From: DAIDHK01 sp035510695
Lineage (GTDB): Bacteria > Patescibacteriota > Microgenomatia > Levybacterales > UBA12049
Assembly (NCBI GenBank): GCA_035510695.1
Contig: DATKGO010000018.1
Span: forward strand, 1-10,794
Reading direction: 5' to 3'
DNA length: 10,794 nt
A program made the position numbers and the translations under genes. Position 1 is the first letter of the stretch. Every line of letters begins with the position of its first letter. This document shows, in pieces, positions 5,316 through 10,794 of this stretch. Below the pieces are notes generated by a model. The model searched no databases and was not told where the DNA came from. It saw only the letters and a list, made by a program, of their open reading frames with translations.

Positions 5316-6725
5316 TCAGTCTGCTCCGTATTGCGCGAGAACCTTTTTCATGCCGCCTCCCAAGGTGGTCACAGCGCTATCGGCAGTTCCGCTGCTGGCG
5401 ACTTGTGCAATCGCGTTATCTAGATACTGATTGCTGATGGCATTTATACCGCTGTCATAGGTATCCGCACTGAAAACCGAAGAAACCGCATTTGCTCCTT
5501 GCTCAACAAAAGGATAAATTAAAGTATTGCCTTTCAAAGTATTCGCTAAATCGGCTCTGGCATACGGCTCACCAAATCCCCGTTCTTTGGCCGCGCTGCT
5601 GTAAAAAAGCTGATTGGTGTCTTTTTGTAATAAATATTTCATAAAAAGCATGGCTTCCTGCGGATGACGACTGCGTATAGAAACACCTTCTACCCAATAA
5701 CTGGCTAAAGTTCTTTGCGTACCGTATAACGCAGGCATCGGATGAATTTCAAATTTTAATGACGGGTTAAGTGCTTGAATGCTAAAAATATCCCAAGAAT
5801 AACCTACATACATAGCTAAATTTCCTTTGGCAAACATCTGCAAAGAGGAAGGCAAGGTTGAATCCCAAACCGCGCCCGTACTGTTGGCAAAGTTAGTGTA
5901 ATAAAGAAGCGCCTTGCCGGCATTATCGCTGTTTACACCGATTGTGCTGGCGTAAACATTGCTGTCGGCCAGAAGCAAAGCCACAATATCTTCCGCATGT
6001 GTGACATTACTCATGATCCCCATTGCCGCTCCGGCAGTGGTAATAGTTCCATCTGTCCCTTTTACGGTTAGACTTTGGGCCGTAGTATAAAAATCATTCC
6101 AGTCGGTAGGAACTGCTGTTCCTTGAAAAATTTCCGGATTAATAAAAAGAGCCAAGGTATCAAAACCCAACGGTACGCCATAAATCGCTCCATTATGTAT
6201 CAAATCATCGCTTACTACCGGAAAAAACGTAGTTGAATATTGTTTCGTACTTATAACGCTGCTGGGAAACGGAGCAAGCACGCTAGAAAGCATAGGGTAC
6301 CAGGTATTATGAAAACGAAAAATATCAGGTCCTTCTCCGCTGTTAATTCTGGCTATTAAACGCGTAGGGTATGGTTGTTTCTCCGAAGATAATTGTTTAA
6401 GATCTTGTACTTCATAATTGATACTAATAGTGGGATTTTGTTTTTCAAAAGCATCAATTATAGGCTGCATTGTCTTCTTATCTTCCCAAATTCCCCAATA
6501 AGTTAGAGTAACTTTAGTTTTATTGGAAGAATTTAATACCGAACGTAAAAAAAATATAGCTCCACCGACTAAAAGAAGAAAGACTAGCAAGCCCAAAATA
6601 ATCTTAATCCAAGTCCCGATTTGTGAATGCGAGGTTGGCGGAACGGGTTTACCCGCAGCTTTAGCAGCCATTACAGGTTGAACAGGAGTTGTTTGATTTT
6701 GATTAAAAAGAACATTTTCTGCCAT
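5316..6725 (-). CDS. Membrane-anchored extracellular solute-binding protein (family 1, sugar-type)
   Basis: Resembles the substrate-binding subunits of ABC importers for sugars. From the ATG at 6725 it has 469 residues: a Pro- and Ala-rich N-terminal tail of about 38 residues, one membrane segment (about 39-60), then the binding-protein fold. Family features are VTLTYWGIWED (72-82), a helix ending DAFEKQNP, GPDIFRFHNTWYPML, YGVPLGFDTLALFINPEIF and FAKGNLAMYVGYSWD. There is no lipobox Cys after the hydrophobic segment, so the anchor is an uncleaved N-in signal anchor instead of a lipid. No permease or ATPase gene is in the window. An upstream TTG at 6767 would add 14 residues but falls within the divergent promoter, so ATG 6725 is preferred. 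The ligand is unknown. Confidence 0.85.
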   Translation of the reverse strand: MAENVLFNQNQTTPVQPVMAAKAAGKPVPPTSHSQIGTWIKIILGLLVFLLLVGGAIFFLRSVLNSSNKTKVTLTYWGIWEDKKTMQPIIDAFEKQNPTISINYEVQDLKQLSSEKQPYPTRLIARINSGEGPDIFRFHNTWYPMLSSVLAPFPSSVISTKQYSTTFFPVVSDDLIHNGAIYGVPLGFDTLALFINPEIFQGTAVPTDWNDFYTTAQSLTVKGTDGTITTAGAAMGIMSNVTHAEDIVALLLADSNVYASTIGVNSDNAGKALLYYTNFANSTGAVWDSTLPSSLQMFAKGNLAMYVGYSWDIFSIQALNPSLKFEIHPMPALYGTQRTLASYWVEGVSIRSRHPQEAMLFMKYLLQKDTNQLFYSSAAKERGFGEPYARADLANTLKGNTLIYPFVEQGANAVSSVFSADTYDSGINAISNQYLDNAIAQVASSGTADSAVTTLGGGMKKVLAQYGAD

Positions 6726-6747
6726 AGCTACTTTTATATAGTATAAT
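6719..6747 (+). promoter_or_regulatory. Promoter of the VanW-domain gene
   Basis: CTGCCA (6719-6724), 17 nt, then a perfect TATAAT (6742-6747). Predicted start is near 6754, giving a leader of about 18 nt with no Shine-Dalgarno. The -35 matches 4 of 6 bases and lies inside the start of the divergent gene. Confidence 0.5.
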
Positions 6748-6767
6748 ATTCCTTGCCACTCAAGCAA
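6740..6767 (-). promoter_or_regulatory. Promoter of the solute-binding protein gene, overlapping the divergent one
   Basis: On the minus strand TTGCTT (6767-6762), 16 nt, then TATACT (6745-6740). Predicted start is near 6733, 8 nt before the ATG at 6725. A second option is TTGAGT (6763-6758), 17 nt, TATATA (6740-6735). The TATACT box shares four positions with the plus-strand TATAAT, so polymerase cannot occupy both promoters at once. Confidence 0.45.
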
Positions 6768-6771
6768 ATGT

Positions 6772-8193
6772 ATGCAAAAAAAAATTAAACACGTTTTTCA
6801 TCATCACGTTAAGCCGCTAACCCGAATTATCTTTTGGTTTAGTCTGGGTGGTATTCTTGGTTTCTTCTTTTTCGTCAGTTTTGTCTACATTTTCTATTTG
6901 CAAAACTATCGCAACCTGATCTATCCGGGAGTGATCATAAATAATGTCGATTTTTCCGGCAAAAGTCAGGCTCAAATTCGTTCTTACTTTGATGACCAGA
7001 ATAGTCGCATTGCTTCTCTACGCTTTGTCTGGAAATATAAAAATCAAGTTGCTTCAATCTCCGCCACTGAATTACAAGCCGGCTTTGATACAAATCTTCT
7101 TACTCAACAGGCTTACAGTGTGGGTCGGTCAAATGATATAACCGCTAATGCCAGCCTGTTGTTTCAAGCATATATTGATAATGTCCGCTTATCTCCAGCT
7201 TATACCTATAACGATACTATTTTTGATTCGCTTATCGCGCCTTTGCAAAAACAAATTAATAAAAATCCTGTCAACGCAAGTTTTGTTTTTTCAGGAGACA
7301 GAGTAAAAACCTTTACACTTTCACAAGACGGTCAACGCGTAGATATGGATGCTTTAAAACAACAGCTTTTGCAAACTATCCCGCTACTTTTTAGTTCATC
7401 CCGTCCGCAAACCGTTGTTTTTACTTTACCGGTGGCTACTATTCAACCTTCCGTAACAGACGATAGTTTTAATAAATACGGCATTAAGGAACTTATTTCC
7501 AGCGGCACATCTCTGTTCGCCGGTTCAACAGACAGCCGTGTTTACAACATCGGTTTAGCCGCCAGCCGGTTGAATGGTGTTTTAGTTCCGCCAAATACTG
7601 TTTTTTCTTTTGATCAATCAGTCGGAGATATTTCTTCTTTAAGTGGTTATAAGCAAGCCTACATTATTTCCAACGGCCATACTATTCTGGGAGATGGAGG
7701 CGGTGTTTGTCAGGTTTCAACGACTATGTTTCGCGCTATTCTTAATGCCGGTTTACCGGTCGTTGAACGTCACGCGCACGCCTACCGTGTGCATTACTAT
7801 GAAGAAGATAGTCCGGTCGGCATTGACGCGGCTATTTACTCACCAACTGTGGATTTAAAATTTAAAAACGATACTGGCCATTATATTTTGATCCAATCTG
7901 TCTTTGATCCGGATAATCTAAGACTAACTTTTAATTTTTACGGAACTAAAGACGGACGGCAGGTAACCATCAATCAACCGGTTATTCTTTCCCAAACTCC
8001 CGCGCCAGCGCCTCTATATCAGGATGATCCGGATTTGCCCAAAGGAACACTGCAGCAAACCGATTTCGCCGCCGATGGTGCCGATGTATACTTCACCCGA
8101 ACGGTAACCCAAAATGGAAAAGTTATAATTTCCGATAAATTTGTTTCGAATTTTCAACCCTGGCAAGCAGTATACTTAAGAGGGACGAAATAA
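6772..8193 (+). CDS. VanW family protein, membrane-anchored, with peptidoglycan-binding-like repeats
   Basis: A 473-residue surface protein. After a basic N-terminus, one membrane segment (about 18-43) anchors it with the rest outside. Residues about 50-215 resemble two copies of the PG_binding_4 domain found in YoaR- and VanW-type proteins (start YPGVIINNVDFSGKS). The VanW domain (about 235-395) carries the diagnostic GDGGGVCQVSTT (308-319), ERHAHAYRV and SPVGIDAAIYSP. The C-terminal 40 residues, FTRTVTQNGKVIISD...YLRGTK, resemble a G5-like domain. The biochemical role of VanW is not established; it is associated with the cell envelope and, in some vancomycin-resistance clusters, is an accessory gene. 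Here it has no van neighbours, so resistance should not be inferred. The coding sequence begins with a run of nine A (6776-6784). Confidence 0.9.
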   Translation: MQKKIKHVFHHHVKPLTRIIFWFSLGGILGFFFFVSFVYIFYLQNYRNLIYPGVIINNVDFSGKSQAQIRSYFDDQNSRIASLRFVWKYKNQVASISATELQAGFDTNLLTQQAYSVGRSNDITANASLLFQAYIDNVRLSPAYTYNDTIFDSLIAPLQKQINKNPVNASFVFSGDRVKTFTLSQDGQRVDMDALKQQLLQTIPLLFSSSRPQTVVFTLPVATIQPSVTDDSFNKYGIKELISSGTSLFAGSTDSRVYNIGLAASRLNGVLVPPNTVFSFDQSVGDISSLSGYKQAYIISNGHTILGDGGGVCQVSTTMFRAILNAGLPVVERHAHAYRVHYYEEDSPVGIDAAIYSPTVDLKFKNDTGHYILIQSVFDPDNLRLTFNFYGTKDGRQVTINQPVILSQTPAPAPLYQDDPDLPKGTLQQTDFAADGADVYFTRTVTQNGKVIISDKFVSNFQPWQAVYLRGTK

Positions 8194-8299
8194 AAGTTTC
8201 AAATTCCAAAATCCAATTTTCAATCAAATTATAAATTTCAAAAATTGAAAATTTAATCATTGATCATTCATTGAAAATTGAGCCTTGAAAATTTTTGAT
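8194..8299. repeat. AT-rich repeat patch between the VanW gene and the downstream operon
   Basis: TTGAAAATT occurs at 8245-8253, 8271-8279 and 8285-8293, with its exact reverse complement AATTTTCAA at 8215-8223. The inverted copy and the first direct copy extend to a 10-bp stem (AATTTTCAAT / ATTGAAAATT). The left part (8198-8220) contains CAAATTCCAAAA, a 12-mer also present in the tandem repeat inside tsaD. No clear promoter or terminator was found here, although the downstream operon should need a promoter. Confidence 0.55.
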
Positions 8300-8785
8300 A
8301 TGAACAACATTTATACTATTGAACAAACACAAAACATTACGTCACGCAACCCAGGTGCTAAAATCGTATTGGTTGGCGGCTGTTTTGATTTAATTCACAT
8401 CGGTCATATTCAATTTCTTAGTCTCGCCAAACAACAAGGTGACATTTTAATAGTAATTTTGGAAAGTGACAGTTCTGTCAAAAAGAAAAAAGGGGTAAAT
8501 CGGCCGATTAATGCTCAAAGAGACCGCGCTTTGCTTTTGTCCGAACTCCGATCGGTGGATTATGTTCTTTTACTGCCTGAGGAAACCAGCGATAAAACTT
8601 ACATTGAGGTGACGAAATTGCTGAAACCTGCTATAATCGCAATCACAAGCGGTGATCCGCATCTTGCCCAGAAAAAAAATGCGGCAGAAAAAGTCGGAGC
8701 CCAAATTATTGAGGTAACACCCTTAATAAATGATCAGTCAACCTCGCGCTTGGCAAGACTTTTGGAAAAGGAAAAGTCATTATGA
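8300..8785 (+). CDS. Cytidylyltransferase-like nucleotidyltransferase (HIGH motif, RfaE/TagD type)
   Basis: A stand-alone nucleotidylyltransferase-fold enzyme that would transfer an AMP or CMP group to a phosphorylated small molecule; the substrate is unknown. Counted from the ATG at 8300 (161 residues), it shows VLVGGCFDLIHIGH (23-36) with the HxGH nucleotide-binding motif, a short RPIN segment (68-71) where the family has its RPI element, and STSRL near the C-terminus, the equivalent of the ISSTxIR-type motif. It ends soon after that motif, as in single-domain family members. A TTG at 8285 would add five residues but is part of the repeated word TTGAAAATT, so ATG 8300 is preferred. It overlaps the next gene by ATGA (8782-8785), which suggests translational coupling. 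Sugar activation or cofactor synthesis are possible; neighbours do not decide. Confidence 0.8.
   Translation: MNNIYTIEQTQNITSRNPGAKIVLVGGCFDLIHIGHIQFLSLAKQQGDILIVILESDSSVKKKKGVNRPINAQRDRALLLSELRSVDYVLLLPEETSDKTYIEVTKLLKPAIIAITSGDPHLAQKKNAAEKVGAQIIEVTPLINDQSTSRLARLLEKEKSL
8768..8772 (+). promoter_or_regulatory. Shine-Dalgarno of the DUF192 gene
   Basis: AAGGA lies 9 nt before the ATG at 8782, inside the end of the upstream coding region. It is one of the few clear ribosome binding sites in the window and supports this start for an internal cistron. Confidence 0.55.
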
Positions 8786-9249
8786 AAGCAATAATTGGAT
8801 TATTTTTTGTACTCCTACTGATTATTTTTTTTAGCACTACTTATTTTAACGGCAAAGGCGTTTCTTTATTCCCAAAAAGCAAAACTGTGACCATAGATAA
8901 AAAAACTTTTACCGTTGAAGTAGAACAAACCGAAGCAGCTCGCGAGCAGGGTTTATCCGGCCGTTCCGGCTTAACCGTAAATCAAGGAATGCTTTTTTTA
9001 TTTGATCATCCCGATAGATATTCATTTTGGATGAAAGACATGAAATTCCCAATTGATATTATTTTTATTAATAATAATAAAGTAATCGATATTTTCCCAA
9101 ATGTACCGATCCCGACTGCGGGAAGTACTCTTTCCACTTTACCCATTTATACGCCTGATTCACCGGCAAATGAAGTGCTGGAAGTCGCCGCAGGTCAAGC
9201 AAAAATAAATAATTTTAAAAACGGAGACACAGTAACCACTTCTTTATGA
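8782..9249 (+). CDS. DUF192 family protein, exported or membrane-anchored
   Basis: A 155-residue protein with a hydrophobic N-terminal helix (about 3-20) acting as a signal sequence or anchor, then a DUF192 domain (about 38-153). Family hallmarks are VEQTEAAREQGLSGR (47-61), GMLFLFD (69-75), FWMKDMKFPIDIIFI (82-96) and a C-terminal EVLEVAAG...NGD. No cysteine suggests a lipobox. The family has no established biochemical function; it is a small compact beta-barrel-like domain, often exported. The gene overlaps both neighbours by four bases (ATGA at 8782 and at 9246), so it is the middle member of a coupled trio. Confidence 0.88.
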   Translation: MKAIIGLFFVLLLIIFFSTTYFNGKGVSLFPKSKTVTIDKKTFTVEVEQTEAAREQGLSGRSGLTVNQGMLFLFDHPDRYSFWMKDMKFPIDIIFINNNKVIDIFPNVPIPTAGSTLSTLPIYTPDSPANEVLEVAAGQAKINNFKNGDTVTTSL

Positions 9250-10274
9250 TAATTTTGGGTATTGAAACTTCCTGCGATGAAACAAGTGTCGGGATTGTAG
9301 AAAAAAAAGGGGATCAACTTGTTTTAAAATCCAATATCGTGGCCACTTCTTTACAAATCCATAGTCAAAACGGCGGTATCATCCCCGAACTGGCAGCCCG
9401 CGAACAGGTTAAATATATGATCCCGGTGCTAGAGCAAGCGCTCTCCCAAATTCCAAATTCCAAATTCCAAATTCCAAAAATAGACGCAATAGCCGTAACC
9501 TTTGGTCCGGGTTTAATAGGCTCACTTTTAGTCGGTATCGAAACTGCCAAAACGCTAAGTATTCTTTGGAATAAGCCATTAGTTCCGGTCAATCACATGT
9601 TGGGACACGTGTATGCGAATTGGCTTTTTCAGCAGCCTCAAACCTCAATTCTTAAGCCTCAATTCCCGGCCCTCATTCTAGTCGTTTCCGGTGGACATAC
9701 TGATTTATTACTCATGAAAGCACATGGTGATTATGAGGTTATCGGAGGCACCCGAGATGACGCGGCCGGAGAAGCATTTGATAAAATTGCCAGATTAATT
9801 GGCTTACCTTATCCCGGTGGGCCGGCAATTCAAAAAGCAGCCGAAAAGGGCAATCCAAAAGCTATTCACTTTCCGCGACCATTAATTGGAGAAAAAAGTT
9901 ACGATTTTTCTTTCTCGGGTTTAAAGACCGCAGTTTATCGTCATGTATCAACAATAAAAGAATTTAACAATTTAACAATTTGTGATCTTGCTGCTTCGGC
10001 CCAAGCGGCTATTATTGATGTACTAGTCAAAAAAACTATCCGAGCTGCTGAAAAATATGACGTTAAATCAATTCTTCTCTCAGGTGGCGTGGCATCAAAC
10101 GATCTACTTCGTAATCAATTCTCGGTTTATTGTTCACTGTCCAATGTCATGCTTTTTGCTCCGCAAAAAGCATTTTGTACCGATAACGGCGCGATGGTTG
10201 CCGCAGCCGCGGCTTTCAATTACCATCCAATCCCCTGGCAAGAAGTCACGGTCAATCCGCAGCTTTATTATTAA
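9246..10274 (+). CDS. tsaD: tRNA N6-adenosine threonylcarbamoyltransferase TsaD
   Basis: Transfers threonylcarbamoyl from threonylcarbamoyl-AMP to A37 of ANN-decoding tRNAs, with TsaB and TsaE in bacteria; neither partner is in this window. The 342 residues match family length. Conserved features are LGIETSCDETSVGIV (4-18), HSQNGGIIPELAARE (39-53), TFGPGLIGSLLVG (85-97), the metal ligands His117 and His121 in NHMLGH, VVSGGHTDLL (146-155), DDAAGEAFDK (171-180), YDFSFSGLKTAV (219-230), LLSGGVASNDLLR (277-289) and Asp313 in TDNGAMVAA. The usual ASRxH reads AAREQ here. Three short tandem repeats lie within the coding sequence at loop positions (residues about 67-78, 130-140 and 239-246). It starts with an ATGA overlap with the DUF192 gene. 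Confidence 0.96.
   Translation: MIILGIETSCDETSVGIVEKKGDQLVLKSNIVATSLQIHSQNGGIIPELAAREQVKYMIPVLEQALSQIPNSKFQIPKIDAIAVTFGPGLIGSLLVGIETAKTLSILWNKPLVPVNHMLGHVYANWLFQQPQTSILKPQFPALILVVSGGHTDLLLMKAHGDYEVIGGTRDDAAGEAFDKIARLIGLPYPGGPAIQKAAEKGNPKAIHFPRPLIGEKSYDFSFSGLKTAVYRHVSTIKEFNNLTICDLAASAQAAIIDVLVKKTIRAAEKYDVKSILLSGGVASNDLLRNQFSVYCSLSNVMLFAPQKAFCTDNGAMVAAAAAFNYHPIPWQEVTVNPQLYY
9446..9478 (+). repeat. Heptanucleotide tandem repeat inside tsaD
   Basis: CCAAATT is repeated exactly four times (9446-9473) with a partial fifth copy. Because 7 is not a multiple of 3, the frame cycles and yields the 7-residue period QIPNSKF-QIP (residues 68-77). The tract falls between a helix and the conserved IDAIAVT strand. 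Confidence 0.85.
9636..9664 (+). repeat. Second, degenerate heptanucleotide array inside tsaD
   Basis: Units of seven read CCTCAAA, CCTCAAT, TCTTAAG, CCTCAAT, then T. CCTCAA starts at 9636, 9643 and 9657, exactly 7 and 14 nt apart. It encodes the loop PQTSILKPQF just before the conserved FPALILVVSGGHT segment. Confidence 0.6.
9961..9982 (+). repeat. Octanucleotide tandem repeat inside tsaD
   Basis: AATTTAAC occurs at 9961-9968 and 9969-9976, followed by AATTTG. It encodes EFNNLTI in the variable stretch between YRHV and the DLAASAQ helix. Confidence 0.6.
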
Positions 10275-10286
10275 ACCCGCTTCTGT

Positions 10287-10315
10287 TTGACAATTTACAA
10301 AATTTAGACTACAAA
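10287..10315 (+). promoter_or_regulatory. Promoter of the small membrane protein gene, likely near-leaderless
   Basis: A perfect TTGACA (10287-10292), 17 nt, then TACAAA (10310-10315). Predicted start is near 10322, three nt before the ATG at 10325. No Shine-Dalgarno is present. Confidence 0.55.
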
Positions 10316-10324
10316 TAGAATCCA

Positions 10325-10600
10325 ATGGAAGAACAGCAACCGCAATATAATGATTTTCAGATGTTTCTCGGCATTACTGCCGGACTGGCAGCCGGAGCAA
10401 TTGCTGGGACCTTACTGGCCAGCGCAATAAGTAAAGCTCAAACCAAACCCCAACCGATGGTAAAACCTGAAGACTGGCGAAAATATTTCAATTTTCTGGC
10501 CAAAACCACGCAAAATATTCTTAAAGATTTTCCCGGAATTTTGGACGAAATGAAACAACAAACTAATAAAGATTACCACCAACTTGAAGAATCTAATTAA
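10325..10600 (+). CDS. Small single-pass membrane protein, YtxH-like
   Basis: A 91-residue protein with one membrane segment (about 12-36) rich in Gly and Ala (GITAGLAAGAIAGTLLASA), in the glycine-zipper style of YtxH-type small proteins, followed by a charged, helical tail of about 50 residues (KPEDWRKYFNFLAKTTQNILKDF). Function is unknown. It has its own TTGACA promoter 50 nt after tsaD and is therefore probably a separate unit. The assignment rests on topology and length, not on a diagnostic motif. Confidence 0.65.
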   Translation: MEEQQPQYNDFQMFLGITAGLAAGAIAGTLLASAISKAQTKPQPMVKPEDWRKYFNFLAKTTQNILKDFPGILDEMKQQTNKDYHQLEESN

Positions 10601-10611
10601 TCTGCTACAAT
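10584..10611 (+). promoter_or_regulatory. Putative extended -10 promoter at the right end
   Basis: TTGAAG (10584-10589), 16 nt, then TACAAT (10606-10611) preceded by TGC, an extended -10. Predicted start near 10618, four nt before the ATG at 10622, fits the near-leaderless style of other genes here. The -35 lies inside the end of the upstream coding region. Confidence 0.45.
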
Positions 10612-10621
10612 GATCCCATCT

Positions 10622-10772
10622 ATGGATCCTGCCTATCTAATTATCATAGCTCTTCCTGACTTCCGGATTTAGTACATTATTTTTAGCAAAAAAATGCGAA
10701 TTAGGCTCAACTTCTTTTAATAAATTAGTATCTGTTTTTGACAATATTATTCTCTCCGTAGCCTCAAATTAG
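10622..10772 (+). pseudogene. Possible frameshifted short membrane-protein gene
   Basis: ATG at 10622 opens MDPAYLIIIALPDFRI, which stops at a TAG after 16 codons. Shifting by one base near 10653-10660 joins MDPAYLIIIAL to LFLTSGFSTLFLAKK and a further 24 residues ending at TAG 10770-10772. The joined product would have a continuous N-terminal membrane helix followed by a Lys pair, a much more natural membrane protein than either frame alone. An RmuC-like N-terminus is one possibility, but the piece is too short to name. It may be a decayed gene or a one-base sequence error. The final 22 bases of the window hold nothing recognisable. Confidence 0.35.
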
Positions 10773-10794
10773 TTGTTTTACCTATAGTCTCGGG

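Noticed and set aside
6726..6767. TTG start at 6767 for the solute-binding protein
   Set aside because: It lies in the divergent promoter (the TTG is part of a -35 candidate) and the added residues include no family feature.
6772..8193. Vancomycin-resistance gene cluster
   Set aside because: VanW-domain proteins are widespread outside van clusters and no vanH, vanA/B, vanX or sensor genes are present.
9446..9478. CRISPR-like repeat
   Set aside because: The units are 7 nt with no spacers and lie within the tsaD reading frame.

Overview
The window is AT-rich, compact chromosomal DNA that most resembles a Candidate Phyla Radiation (Patescibacteria) bacterium, possibly Microgenomates-like; the exact lineage is uncertain. 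The reasons are the mix of short housekeeping genes with CPR-style proteins: a lysyl-tRNA synthetase with a divergent motif 3, a MurB with a WYGKVS insert, an orphan membrane-anchored solute-binding protein, a VanW protein, a stand-alone HIGH-motif nucleotidyltransferase and a wHTH-nucleotidyltransferase. Short AT-rich repeats also lie between and even inside genes. TGA is used as a stop, so this is not a code-25 lineage. There is no sign of phage, IS elements, CRISPR or plasmid functions.

The left two thirds is read on the minus strand. In transcription order it holds a solute-binding protein (6725-5316), a wHTH-nucleotidyltransferase (5224-4352), greA (4283-3810), murB (3692-2733), a GNAT-like protein (2490-1717) and lysS (1658-222). 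Intrinsic terminators follow the nucleotidyltransferase and lysS genes. The right third is read on the plus strand: a VanW protein (6772-8193), then a tightly coupled trio with ATGA overlaps (nucleotidyltransferase, DUF192 protein, tsaD), then a small membrane protein and what looks like a frameshifted membrane-protein gene. The solute-binding protein and VanW genes diverge from a 46-bp gap in which their -10 boxes overlap.

The most interesting element is the leader before the GNAT-lysS pair (about 2608-2491, minus). It has a promoter with a TTGACA -35 and an extended -10, a 15-codon leader ORF with tandem Lys codons, and three mutually exclusive RNA stems. The last stem is a terminator with seven U residues, 18 nt before the GNAT start codon. 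This is the geometry of a leader-peptide attenuator, and the control codons match the substrate of the synthetase encoded downstream. greA also carries a terminator-like hairpin between a near-consensus promoter and its start codon. Other points of note are several apparently leaderless or near-leaderless promoters, a 58-bp double-hairpin palindrome before murB, and three out-of-phase short tandem repeats (periods 7, 7 and 8 nt) absorbed into surface-loop positions of tsaD.

Functionally the window combines translation (lysS, tsaD), transcript elongation (greA), cell-wall synthesis and surface proteins (murB, VanW, solute-binding protein), and several genes of unknown substrate.
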